Shown: piece by piece, positions 34,081-45,449 of the stretch
How positions within the stretch are numbered: the first letter of the stretch is position 1
Layout: every line of letters starts with the position of its first letter
Source of the DNA: Sanguinoderma infundibulare
Taxonomy: Eukaryota; Basidiomycota; Agaricomycetes; Polyporales; Polyporaceae
NCBI GenBank assembly: GCA_032821775.1
Contig: JAVLRN010000005.1
Location: 620,001-684,000, forward strand
DNA length: 64,000 nucleotides
Direction: 5' to 3'
Position numbers and translations under genes: made by a program
Notes under the pieces: model-generated
The model's database searches: none
What the model was told of the DNA's origin: nothing
What the model saw: the letters and a program-made list of their open reading frames with translations, nothing else

Positions 34081-34685
34081 TTGAATTGTCTGAAAGGTAG
34101 CGTCACAGTACAGGAGTGATTCTCCTGATAGTACAGAAAGCGCATTTTGGTTTCCCCTCTTGCTCGTCGTCGCTAGCTTTCGCGAGAGACGACGAGCGAG
34201 AGACTACTTATCCCGAGGACCACGAAAAGGTATGCGCCAGGACCGGAGTCCCTCCCTCGGGAAACATCACTACCAAGAGCTACAGGATATCCTACACCGA
34301 AACCGAAGAAAGAAAACCACGTACCTCAAGGCCGAAACCGAAAAGAAAACACGCACCTTGAAGCCGAAACCACAACCGAAAGAAACACACGCACCTCTGG
34401 GACCGGACCACGACCACTTACCTTGGACCGAAGCCGAGAGGAAGAAGCGGAGACGGGAAGAAACGAGATGAAGGCTGGCGGCGCCGAGTGGGGGATTATA
34501 TGCCACCCAGCATTCGCGTTCAGCCCAGTCAGCCCAAGGTCAGCCAGCCTCCTCGGAACAAGGCCTCACGGCACGTCGGCTGTACGGTGGCTAGCAAACG
34601 GTGATGTAACCAACGATCGATATCGTTTAGTTTATTGGGCTGACGGTATTCGCTTGCTACAGGCGTTGACGCCTGACGTGTTACA
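34081..34685 (-). repeat. LTR-like repeat copy A, minus orientation, 3' end degenerate
   Basis: On the minus strand it begins tgtaacacgtcaggcg at 34685 and runs leftward. Between 34685 and about 34139 it is nearly the reverse complement of copy B (35501 to about 36045), including the palindrome aggcgttgacgcct. Left of 34139 it resembles fragment C (for example ttgaattgtctga at 34081) rather than copy B. The TATA-like box is damaged (attatatgc near 34496). No protein domain is encoded; a 103-residue frame here is the mirror of one in copy B and looks like a by-product. Confidence 0.75.
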
Positions 34686-35237
34686 CAGACCACGAAACTG
34701 TCACCAGTGCATATTTCCAGGCCCACCGTCGGACAGTCGGAGCAAGGGACTACCAGGGCGCAATCCTTCAAATGCTATGCCGAGATACACCAACATCATC
34801 ATCTCATCGGGAACCGAACACGCTCTGCTCAGTAACCGGTTCGAGGGGCGCGAAGGTCAGCCCCCGGATTTCCAACACGGGCCATGTCAGCGGTCAGCGC
34901 GTCAGCCAACGCTCACTCACTTCGTTATTATACCAACTTCTGGAGGGTATCAATGACCGCCATCCGTCTCTTACCTTGCTTCCTCCGCCTCCCGTCTCTT
35001 ATGGCCTCCGTTGTCTCTTTTCTGATATCGCCGGCGCCGTGTTCTCTCCTTTCTGATCCATCCTCTTCTTTCCGGCTGACGAGCGGCTTCGTGTCTTAGG
35101 GTACGTCGTCTGGGGTCTCTGAGTCTTTGTCTAGTTCCGGCGACTCTCTGGTCTTGCCTGTACGCCGTCTCGGGTCGATTTCTTTGGGATCTCGTCTGGG
35201 TCTGGATCTCGGCCTGCCTGCGGTCTTTATTTCATCG
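34686..35237. other. Spacer inside the repeat cluster
   Basis: CT-rich sequence between copy A and fragment C with only short frames. It may be diverged repeat material continuous with fragment C. No retrotransposon gene is visible. Confidence 0.45.
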
Positions 35238-35450
35238 TAGGATCCCTGTAGTTCTCGTTAGTAGTGTCCTGAGGGAGGGACTTCGGTCCTGGCGCATACC
35301 TTTTCGTGGTCCTCGGGATAAGTAGTCTCTCGCTCGTGGTTCCTCGCGCAACAAGGAACTACGAACGAGAGTGGAAACCAAAGTGCGCTTTTGGCAGTAT
35401 CGGTAGAATTACTCCTGTATGCTACGCTTCAGACAATTCAAGCGATGAAA
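35238..35450 (+). repeat. Fragment C of the same repeat family
   Basis: It starts gtaggatccctgtag and includes ggtcctggcgcataccttt, ctcgggataagtagtctctc and agacaattcaagcgatg. These match the middle and end of copies A and B in the orientation of copy B, with clear divergence. It ends about 50 bases before copy B begins. Confidence 0.65.
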
Positions 35451-35500
35451 GTCATTAGAGGACAGCGTAGTCTCTTCTAGATTCATGCTGCCCGGGTCCG

Positions 35501-36191
35501 TGTAACACCTCAGGCGTCAACGCCTCTAGCAAACGAATACCGTCAGCCCAATAAACTGAACGATATAGATCGTTGGTTACATCACCGTTTGCTAGCCACG
35601 TCCAGCCGGCGTGCCGTGAGGCCTTGTTCCGAGGAGGCTGGCTGACCTTGGGCTGACTGGGCTGAACGCGAATGCTGGGTGGTATATAATCCCCTGCTCG
35701 GCGCCGCCAGCCTTCATCTCGTCTCTTCCCGTCTCCGCTTCTTCCTCTCGGCTTCGGTCCAAGGTAAGTGGTCGTGGTCCGGTCCCAGAGGTGCGTGTGT
35801 TTCTTTCGGTTGTGGTTTCGGCTTCAAGGTGCGTGTTTTCTTTTCGGTTTCGGCCTTGAGGTGCGTGGTTTTCTTTCTTCGGTTTCGGTGTAGGATATCC
35901 TGTAGCTCTTGGTAGTGATGTTTCCCGAGGGAGGGACTCCGGTCCTGGCGCATACCTTTTCGTGGTCCTCGGGATAAGTACCCTCTCGCTCGTCGTCTCT
36001 CGCGAAAGCTAGCGACGACGAGCAAGAGGGGAAACCAAAATGCGTTTCTCGAATGAATCCGACTACTCCCACTGGGGCTTTGAGCACATTGTCCTTACGC
36101 CCCTACGCTACTTATGATCCTTGTGGAACTTCGCAATTCTTGTAACCTACAGCATCAATATTAATTCATTTGCAACGCCTCAAACGTTACA
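35501..36191 (+). repeat. LTR-like repeat copy B, about 691 bp, plus orientation
   Basis: The element starts tgtaacacctcaggcg and ends cgcctcaaacgttaca, so the ends are the short inverted TGTAAC...GTTACA typical of fungal LTRs. A good TATA box (tatataa, 35684-35690) sits about 185 bases in, followed by a CT-rich leader, as in an LTR promoter. Flanking five-base sequences (gtccg and ctgca) do not match, so no target-site duplication is seen. No internal gag/pol sequence lies nearby, so it is best read as a solo LTR or relic. A MITE-like DNA element is the alternative. Confidence 0.65.
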
Positions 36192-36444
36192 CTGCATGCC
36201 ATACCTAGATTAATGAAAACGCTAGGCCATACAATGATACATAGCCGAGCAACATCATCGAAGACTAGTCCGCCGCATGTTCGTAGGATTCACTTCGCAA
36301 TACGTGTGGCTAAGGGAATGGTCGTCAGCTGCGCTCACCTTCGTAACCCTTCTGATCGCATGCGGCATTCGCGCTGTGAAGCATCCATTATATCATCCAA
36401 CGTACAAGCAAACATCGTCAATGTCCATCGTAACATACACCCCA

Positions 36445-38257
36445 TCAGAACTATCCGTGCGACATCCCATCAGCACCTCACGCTGCCTGAAACAAGACAG
36501 GATGGTACTCACGCGAACTTGGTACGATCCGCTCGCCTTGGTGAGGTACCGCACCCACTTCACACTCTGGTAGTTGCTCTTCTCGAACACCTTCAGGAAG
36601 CGCACGATCAAGCCCGACGACGTGAACATGAGCACCTGGAAGTCGACGTCGATGGGCGGGCGCGCCCAGACTTGGCGTGTCGTCGTGCTCGTCAGCGCCG
36701 CGTGGCCTGAGAACGTCACTTCCTGGCCGCCCTGTATTCGCGGAATCCTGCACGAACCGCCCCGTCAGTCCTTATCGACCTCGACCCAGGAACTCTACCG
36801 GACGTGATAGGGCGATGACAAGACAAATAATCACGCACTTCCACACGACGACGTTCTCCGCAGGAACGTACTTCGCCTTCCCGATCGGCACCTTGCAGTC
36901 CACGTTGGTCGTGTTCAGAGGGGTGGGTATCCGCACGACCACGTTCGTCGCCGAGAGCTTGTTGTTGAAGTTCGCCTTGACGGTGACCACGTACGACACC
37001 TGCGTCGTCCCGATCTCGTTCACGGTCGTGATGACGCGCAGCGGCAGCTTGACGTTCGACGTCGACCGGTACCGCATGAGCTCGAACTCGCCGTCGGGCG
37101 GCACGAAGCTGATCGTCCGGGTAGAGTCGAACTCGTCTAGCCGGACACATTGGTGGAATGTGCAGTCGTCGAGCTGGACGGCGTCCCCGCCGCCGCTGCT
37201 GCCGCGGTCGTTCTTGTCGATCACGAGTTTGTCGTTCAGGCCGAACTTGCACTCGGGCGTGCCGGAGAGGTATGCGCGCATGAGGATGTGGCCATCGACG
37301 TCGGCGCGCAAGACGTTGCCTGGGAAGATGGTGAGGAGGTGTTGCGCGGATTGACAGGCGGGAGACACTCACCCTTTGCGCTCATGCTCAAGTTGACAGT
37401 CTCTACGACGTCGACAAAAGCCTCATTCTTCTTGTACTTGACGTCCCCTCTTCGCCAACTTGTTGAACCAGTAGCTTGTGTTGTGATCCTGGAAGACTCC
37501 TCCTGCAACCATCCGCGATTAAGCCCTTTCCTGGCAGTCGTTGACAGGAGAACCTACAGCCGCAATATTTGAAGACACTATACTTTCAGTCGTGATATAT
37601 GTCTTCAGGGTATCTGTTTCACTGTTCTGGGGGTAACCGAAGTCGACGATTTCTATGGTGTCGAGGTACGCATGGTGACGGACGCGGTATCTCGAATGAC
37701 AGGATACTCACCATCGACCAGCTCGTATATCAACACAAAGTTGTTCTTGACGGCCTCCTCGTCAACCTTGCCGAAATAGGACTTGGCAATCGAGATGAAG
37801 CGGTAGCAGAATTCAAAGACCAGGGCAGCGTTGGCATTGCACCTATTGGGAAGCACGTCCAGCTGCAAGAATGAACGGAAGTGGTGTGTACTCACTTGGT
37901 TACCGCCACGACATAGAGATTGTTCACGCGCACATGGAAGAAGCTTGTCGAGCCGAGGGTGATGATGGGAGACCGGACATCGCTGTTCGAGACAACTTGT
38001 ATCCGGAAGACATCGGCGATGGAGCGTCTGTGGAGATTCTTCAGGGAAAGATTCCTCCAGGAAAACAGAGAACCAAATTACTTGAGGTCTGTTCGGTACA
38101 GGCGCGAGATGAGGACCTAGAGAAGGCTTGAGAGGAATGTCGGTGAGACGATATTGCTAGACATACCTCGCCCTTCTGGTTGAAGATGAAGAAGGCCTGG
38201 GGTGTGTTGAGATGCTTACGTAGGCGAATTAACCCACCTAAAGCTCACCGAGATCAT
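36445..38257 (-). CDS. APM4: AP-2 clathrin adaptor complex, mu subunit
   Basis: This is the cargo-binding mu chain of the endocytic adaptor. It starts with a 9-nt exon (ATG ATC TCG, 38249-38257) spliced to a 30-nt exon encoding [10 protein letters not shown], then [12 protein letters not shown] and [20 protein letters not shown]. The longin-like part continues with [29 protein letters not shown] and [20 protein letters not shown]. The mu-homology domain shows [68 protein letters not shown] and [13 protein letters not shown]. The final Phe and stop come from a 6-nt exon (36445-36450) after a 62-nt intron, restoring the family ending SYQVRF. About nine exons. Similarity to mu2 ([16 protein letters not shown] block, [11 protein letters not shown]) favours AP-2 over AP-1. 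Confidence 0.9.
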
Positions 38258-39124
38258 GGTGGGAATGGGTAAGCAAGAAGAGGGACAGACGGAGTACTTG
38301 GAGTGTCCGCTGTTGGATGGCCCGCACTAGCGCCCATGCTGCACACGTGACAGAAGTAATACGGTTCGGCGCCTACGCCATATCGCGGCCTTCGACTTTG
38401 ACGGTCAAGTAGATGATAGGGCCCGGGTTAGTCCTCGTCGTTCACCTAATCTACGACCCTCTCGGAACTGCTGACTCTGCAACTCTAGTGTGGTTATGCA
38501 ACTTCCTCGGAGACTCTGCCACTTCACCGCCTTGGACCGAAATTCTCACTCGGACGCCACCTGTCTGCTTCCCCGACTCGTCCATCAACGTCTCCCTTCA
38601 CCACGGTTTCTTACTGAAGAGATCGAGTCTTTCGCATCTATCCGGCGCAATTTCAGCGACTGCAGTTTGTTATGCGAATCACTGTAGCTCCTCACTCACC
38701 TAAGCCTCACTGGATAGATGAACATGCCGCTTCAAATAGCCTGCGTCCCGATCTACGTTGAGAGTACTCCTGCGGTACCACCGCAGCCTGAGTACCCGGG
38801 ACAACGAATTCCTTTTCGACAAAATAACTCTCGGAAGCATCACATCGCCTGACCATCTTCCCAACTGTCCAACACGCTGCGGTCGCCGATGGCCTTCTCT
38901 TCCGCCGTGTTCTCATCAAGCACGAGACTGCCCTCGACGCCGTCTGAATCATCGTGCCCCGCCTCGGACGGAGTTACGATGGTCTGCCAGTACTTCGTCC
39001 GAGCTACATAAATGTGACGTGCCTTCACCGCGGCATTTCCACATTCCGCCACCCTCCCCCGCTTTCCACCATAACGGCTAGCTCTAGCTTCTAGCGTCGT
39101 TGCTCATTGCTGTGCAGAACGAAC
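38258..39124. promoter_or_regulatory. Divergent intergenic region, APM4 and CE16 esterase
   Basis: About 870 bases between outward-facing starts, with short frames only. A tacataaat element near 39004, about 120 bases before the esterase ATG, is a candidate TATA box. I see nothing else. Confidence 0.45.
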
Positions 39125-40853
39125 ATGCACCCGCTGTTCTGGAAGGCTTCTTGTCTCCTATCGGCCCTATCTATTGCGTCCGCCAAACTCACATGGGGAA
39201 CGACGCAGTACCTCTTCACATTTGGCGATTCCTACACAACCGACGGCTTTAATATCTCTGCCGGCCTCGACTCTCCCGTGCCGAACTTTGTGGGTGCCAG
39301 GATCATCGCGACCGCCGAATTCTGACGTTCTCACGCCCTCCCTCCACCCCCACTCGCACCAGACTTCTTCCAATGGCCCAAATTGGGTGCAGTTTCTCGG
39401 TAAGCGTCATCGCCTCCGTTTACGTAGCGCACACGCTAAACATATTACGACCATGATAAGGAGGCACGTACAACGTGACCGACACCAAGGTACGCCGACC
39501 GCACACGCCTGCCCAAAAGAAGGCTCAAGTTGCGAGCGCCGTTAAAAGGTGTTTAACCTTGCTTCGGGCGGGGCGACCATCGATGCCGCCCTCGTGCCTC
39601 CGTTTCAGCCCACCGTTCTGTACGTCAGAAACCTCACCATTCATCCGTGACAGAGAACTCTAATGGCGAGCCCCTGCCCCTCAGTTCCATCGTCGACCAG
39701 GTGCAGCAGTTCCACGACATCCTGGCCTCGAAGCCCCCAGGGGCCGAGTGGAACACCTCGAACAGTCTCTTTGCCTTCTGGATCGGCATCAATGACGTGG
39801 TGAATCCCTCCCCGTCTTCCTCTCTCTTCTCCATACATCGGGCTCACACGCGGTGCTTATACGCAGGGCAATTCCTTTGCCTGGGTACATCCTACCTCTC
39901 TGCGGAATATAGCATTCAACTGAGACGCCTCACAGACGAACGTAACATCCCAGGCCGCCTTTCACAGCGTCCTGATGCAAAGGCTGTTCAGCCAGGTCGG
40001 TCCGCCTTCCACCGAGCGCACGCCATCACGCCGGCCCTACCGTGACTGACACACACAATCCGCCGGCCGCAGGTCGAGATCCTGTACCAGGACGGGGCGC
40101 GGTCCTTCCTCTTCCTGACCGTGCCGCCGACCAACCGTGCACCCCAGCTGACCGTCCAGGGCCCGGAAGCCGTGGCGAAGATAACCGCCGCGCTCGCCGA
40201 CTACAACGCCCAGCTCTCAGACAACGTCCGCGCCTTCGAGGCCGCGCACGCGGACCTCGACCAGCTCGTGCTCTTCGACACCCGTCCGATCTTCAACACG
40301 CTCCTCGACCAGGCGCAGGCGTTCGGCTTCTTCAACAGCACCGGCTTCTGCGACGCGTACCAGAACGGGACGCCGGGGACGACGACCCAGATCCCGCCGT
40401 GCGCTCCGGTCTCCGCTTATTTGTGAGTGCATCTGCATCCCCGCATCGATCTCCTCCCCCTCTCCCGTGTTGCAATCATGATCCTGCCTGTCATGTCTCA
40501 CGGGGACTTTCCACGTCCCCCGGTCCGCCAACATCCGCGGGATAAGTTCGAGGCACACAGGACGACGTTCGGTTCTCGTCGCAAGGGGGGAAGAGGGGGG
40601 GGAGGGGGCGGCGGCTTGTTCAAGTTCGCGGCTAGCAATATTCCTAACTGACGGCGCTGACCGTTTACTCGCAGCTGGCTCAACTCACTGCATCCGCTCT
40701 TTACGGTGCACAAGTAAGCATCTTGTCCCTTTTCTCTCGTGCCTTGCCCGCGCGGGCGTTCTCACCGATGTATCTGTCCGTGCACTAATTGCGCCGACGC
40801 CTCGTCCATGCAGCATCCTCGCACACGCCGTCTCGACGGCGCTCAGTGCCTAG
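39125..40853 (+). CDS. Secreted GDSL-type esterase, carbohydrate esterase family 16-like
   Basis: A signal peptide (MHPLFWKASCLLSALSIASA) is followed by the SGNH/GDSL catalytic block YLFTFGDSYTTDGFNISAG with its Ser nucleophile. Later blocks are FNLASGGATIDAALVPPF (Gly of block II), FAFWIGINDVGNSF (Asn of block III), SFLFLTVPPTNRAP and LNSLHPLFTVH (catalytic His region). The product ends AHAVSTALSA. About nine small exons; all introns use GT-AG. CE16 acetylesterases remove acetyl groups from xylo-oligosaccharides and related substrates during plant cell-wall breakdown. Substrate preference cannot be deduced. The gene is the only clear lignocellulose-type secreted enzyme in the window. Confidence 0.85.
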
Positions 40854-43264
40854 CCGCGCAACACACGCAACACACACAACACACACCGTTCTGCGTATGT
40901 CGGATCCTGGACCTGGAGTAGAATGCATGCCGAAACGGGCGGGTCTTGGTGACGCGTTGTGTGTTCGCGAGTCACGGGGGGGCGTTGTGTGGTCGCTATT
41001 GTTATCATACGCGCCGCAGGCTGACGTTGGATGCGTGGCCGCGCCGGGCGTCGACTAGCACAGTGTAGGCGTAGGCTACGGTGGGCACACGCGCTGCACG
41101 TCGTCTGGGCGTATGAGAAACAAACAAACGGAATTACTGTGCGACAAGGCACGCCCGAGCCTCTCCGGACAAAAACCCACACGATCTTCCGTCATGTCTT
41201 GGCCGTCGCACGATCCGCCCGCCCACCTCGCATTAATATCAGCGGCACGTCGGACGGTGCAGGCAGGGGCAGATGCGATACGGAAATCGGGCTGGATGGC
41301 GAGGCTCAAGGCCCTCGCAAGGGGGGAAGCGGCGCGGCCAGATTGAAACAACTCGGTGATATCGAACGCGTGCGAACGCGATCGAGGCCCGTTTCGCCCG
41401 CCCGCGCAGCGCACGGTGGCGCAGGAGACCCGTTTCCAAGACATGGCTACGCGCCGCACCGCAGGGCGTCGCCCCTGACGGCAGGCCAAGCCGGCCAGGA
41501 GCAGTAACAGCAGCAGCACCCTCGCCCGTCCGACGACGGTCGGACCAAACCCTCGCTGAGAGGACGAGACGCCACTGGCGTGCCGGTGGGCGTGTGCGTG
41601 TGCGAGGGTAGGTGTATGTTCCGGAGCTAGGCTGGAGTATCAGTGCGACCACGACCAGCACCAGCTCCACAGGATGTTATGTTTAGAATGTTCATCTACA
41701 ACTTCACGTTCACGGGGCGGGGGATTCAGCGCTGCGATAGAGTTTTGCCGCACCCAAGACGCGATGGTGCCGAAGGTTGCAAGCTCTGAATGGCACGAAG
41801 ACGGGTGTTCCGACCCTACGGCCGACGAAGCCTCTCAAGATGCGCCCGGGGAACACACTGGTCCCTGCGTGAAGCCTATCTCTGCAGCAACTGGTGACCA
41901 AAGTCTCATCCGGCGGAGTGGCATGGGAATGGGAGGATGCGCCCATAGAGAGTACACGCGCTACTTGGACGTCGAAACGAATCAAACTATGGCGTGCATA
42001 TTGCTCGCCCATACCCCGAGGCAGTCGTACAGGAGGATCTGCGGACGGACTCACATGACGGTCATGAAGCTAGCGTAGGCGCACACAGAGCGTATCGTCT
42101 GTTCTTCACATCCCCGGATATGGCCTGTGCGTCCGGATACATTGTCTCTGAGCCACCGTTTCGGTGGTTTATGACTATGCCGCACCAGCAGTTCCTATCG
42201 CGAGCGCATCAGCATCATTCATACGGGGCCGGAGATGAACGAGCTTGCCGAGTTGGGTTCACAGGGCGTCTTGCAACAAGCGTATCTGAATGCAGCGTCA
42301 GAACTGGTTAGGGGCGCCACCGTATGTTTTCGCAGCAGCAGCAGCGGTGTGCGGGGCAGGAACGCCACATAGTCTGGTATATGAAACAGAAGGAACTGTA
42401 TTTCATGGGCGCTGGCGCCCTTGAAGCGGTCCGGGGGATATGCATCGAGCGGACCTACAGCCTGCGCATCTCCAAGCGTCCTATCTGCCCCATGGGCAAA
42501 GTTGGATGTTTCGGATCGATCAACCACGACAAGCGTGGCCGTGGCATCACCTGAGTAGGCACTGAGGACAGAAGCAGGCATTCAGGGACGGAGCATCGTT
42601 AGGCAAGCCCGGGACTGTGTGAAGGGAGACGGAAGGAGGGACGTAAGTCGGAATCGAACAAGTCATAAATTCGACAGTGACGTACCTCCAGGAAGCTTTC
42701 GGTCGCCATCCCTGCGGGGTCCACGGTGATGCGGGGCACAAGGCGTCCGTGATAATGTCGAGTTCTACAGGCACGACATATGCGCACTACATGTCCCGCG
42801 GCGGACAGGTTGAATTCAGGGCGGTTAGGCGGCGTTTTCAGGTCGCCCGGACTTTGCGGAATTCCAGGCGCTTCCAGGCTGCTGGTGTTCGATGCATCGG
42901 CGGCGTATGGAACGCGTGGTTTCAAGACATGACCGTGCCGACAGGACGCGGAGAGCTCAGGATTGAAGCGACGCTCCGCGGCGAAGACAGAGAGGATCGG
43001 GTATCGTATTGGTCGAGATACGTGATAGGGAGACGGAAAAGGCATGAGCGAATAAAGGCGTTTGGATGGAACCGAATGTCGCAGTCATTGCCATGACGCG
43101 GGGGGCGAGGAAAGGCAAGGTTTATGCGCGCCATCCTTGCGACCACTACGGCTATGTGACACGGGAGATAAATGTTGCTCTAGCTCATCTTAGATTCGAT
43201 GGTTCTGTCCGGGGGCCATCAGCATGAAGGCGAGCGGTGATAGTGGTGTGGCAAAGACAGGATC
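40854..43264. other. Long stretch without a recognised gene
   Basis: About 2.4 kb. A short cacaacacacaacac-like repeat lies at 40862-40887. Several frames of 100-150 codons occur on both strands, including a Leu-rich minus-strand one beginning near 41519, but none starts with a proper ATG signal peptide plus consistent splice sites, and none shows a family motif. No RNA gene or transposon ends seen. Confidence 0.45.
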
Positions 43265-44435
43265 ACATACTGCTGGGACGATCTCGGTCAAAGGAAGTTT
43301 TTGGAGCGACGGCAGGCAGGTTGGCGTTGAAGTAAAGTGACGTCGTGGTAGTCATGTTTACGGGCTAAGCGGTGGGACCGTAAGAGACATTTGCTGGACA
43401 CACTGGCGGTGGCGGCAAGGCAAGAGGAATGGAAATGTCATGCGGGTAAGGTGCCGCGGTTTGCGGAGGCGTTTCGAGGAGGCCGGAGGTTCCGCCACTG
43501 GTGATGGTTCTTACGACACGTCTCGGGTGAACATTTGGGATGGACAGGGAGGCAAATTGCGGATCTCGAGAGCGCAAGGCAGGTGATCTCGTTAACGGCA
43601 TATTGAACGGCGTGTCGGTAGAGTTTGGGCGGGGAGTGGCCGTTGGGTGTTATCCGGGGATCGACGAGGGGACCAAATTTTAGTGAATCGCGATAGACGG
43701 AAGCTGTATGGTAGTCCTGAATATAGCCGTGGGGGACGTGCAGGGCCGCGGAGGGATATGCCGGAGTACGATAATCTGAAGAATGGGAGTCGTGCGTCAC
43801 TCGGGGCATGGTGGATTATGTCCGGGGGTCACATGTGGAGGAGTCTGATGTCGATGAATGGGTCCGGTGGGCATGGGGAAGGAAGCGACATGTGTTTGGA
43901 GAGAAGTGAAGAGGATGGGCGGCGAGAGGGTGGAATGGTGGACGTGTTTGGGATGCGCTGCACACGGGCGGCATCGAAGGCGGAGAGCGCGGAGAGGGGC
44001 CGAATAAGGGCAAGTTGGCTACCGGATCATGGGGGCGGTGGTTGCGGGAGCCGAGATGCCCTGTTTGTGGCCAGATTGTGCGAAGAAAAGGCGTGTGGGA
44101 CATGCAGGGACGGGTGAAACAGCGAGGCTGCGGACTGGAAGAGGGCAGGAGATGACAGACCGGGGCAGAGGGTGAAGGTCGGACCGGGTGGGACTGGAGA
44201 AGGCGAGATGTTAGGAGAGAGAGGAGGACTGGAAAGGGAAGAGTGGGGACGGAGATTATCGATATACGTGCCCGTCGCTCGAGGCAGATGGTACGGTGAC
44301 GCGGGTGCATGGTAAACACATGTCTCCCTTACGCAACAAGACGCATGTTGATCGTCCGACAACGGAGATATGCGCGACTCGTCCTGCCAAGCGTCCTGGC
44401 GAGGATGGCCCGCAGCGCAGGCGAGCTTGTACAAT
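43265..44435 (-). other. Coding-like, C-rich minus-strand patches; possible decayed or intron-rich gene
   Basis: The minus strand reads as plausible Pro/Ser/Thr/His-rich protein in several consecutive patches, but the patches lie in different frames or are interrupted by stops. Examples are NLRPHSSLSSPPLSPNIS (about 44270), HVPHGYIQDYHTASVYRD (about 43735) and FASLSIPNVHPRRVV (about 43550), then MTTTTSLYFNANLPAVAPK (about 43350). I cannot link them with good splice sites. A broken transcription-factor-like gene is one reading; pure composition bias (C-rich strand giving Pro/Ser in every frame) is the other. No DNA-binding motif was found. Confidence 0.22.
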
Positions 44436-45449
44436 TGTAGGTCCGGGAGACCGACACGGCATGACGATGTTATCTAATGTCCAAGTTTAACACGGTCAAA
44501 ATGAGTCCGAGTCTGAGTCCGACTGGGACGGTGTCAGTGGACGGTGCGGCGCTAGGGTCGGTGGCATGGGAGGAGGATTCCCAGGAGGGCGAGTGCTCGT
44601 TGTTTCTTGGCCGCGTTCTCCGAATGTGCAACGGCCCTTGCCACGGTCGGCTCTTTGAATTGTCGTCGCCTGTCGCCAGGCCCGGACGGAGATAGGACGG
44701 AGGAGGGGGACGCTCCTCACGGACGGACTGGCTCGGTGTGTGCCGAGGAGTCGGTGGGCGATGGGGATGGTGACAGCCAAAAGTTTATAATTTCGTCCCC
44801 GACGTTCCGACGCTCATCAGTGCCCTTGCCAGGTCCGCCAGGTCCGCTCGAGGTCCGCGAAAGAGCGCACAGACGTCTCTCGCCGGCCGAGCTGATGGAC
44901 GCTGATGCAGACGACGGTTCTCAGCTGTTGTCAGCCATTCCCTCGCCCGGCTCGGAGGCACGAGCGGCCTCGGTGCACAGTCGATGTGGCAATCGGGCGT
45001 GTGGATGCGTATGCTGTGTTCCGGCCCTGGATGGTTTGACCGGAGACGTGCCCGCTGGACATCACGGGAGCAACGTTGTCAAGCAAGGTCTACCGATGCC
45101 ATCGTGCGGCATCATTGGCGCCGCAGGGTGCTCAAACAGTCCCGCACGCATCCCATCCCATTCCCATTTCTATTTCTCTGCGCGTTCGGCGAGTGATAAC
45201 ATCTTATCTCCAACGCTTCCCCTCTGACATACCCCGCTCCTTCCCGTTTAGCGACCCCTGCCGCCAGTTCGGTCTCTCTCTCAGCACGAGGCCTCCCTCT
45301 ATATTGGCTGTGCCAATACAAATAACCTTGTCTCCCTCGGTCCTTCGCATTGTACTTGACGTCTCTATGACCACCACGCTGCCCTCTTCTTCTCCACACC
45401 TCGACGCTATTTGAGCTTCCTGCTCATACTGCTTCCATCATCCCTTCCA
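44436..45449. other. Intergenic / upstream region of the Zn2Cys6 gene
   Basis: The right third (about 45200-45449) is CT-rich and probably the promoter and 5' leader of the transcription-factor gene. The rest has frames on both strands without recognisable motifs. Short upstream ATGs in the leader could act as uORFs, but this is not shown. Confidence 0.4.

Noticed and set aside
34160..34471. 103-residue frame mirrored nearly identically at 35714-36025
   Set aside because: The identity comes from the inverted repeat; the Lys/Arg-rich product has no domain and the frame lies in an LTR leader-like region.
41076..41670. Leu-rich minus-strand frames that look like signal peptides
   Set aside because: They rely on CTG or GTG starts in a CTG-rich tract, and no downstream exon or family match follows.
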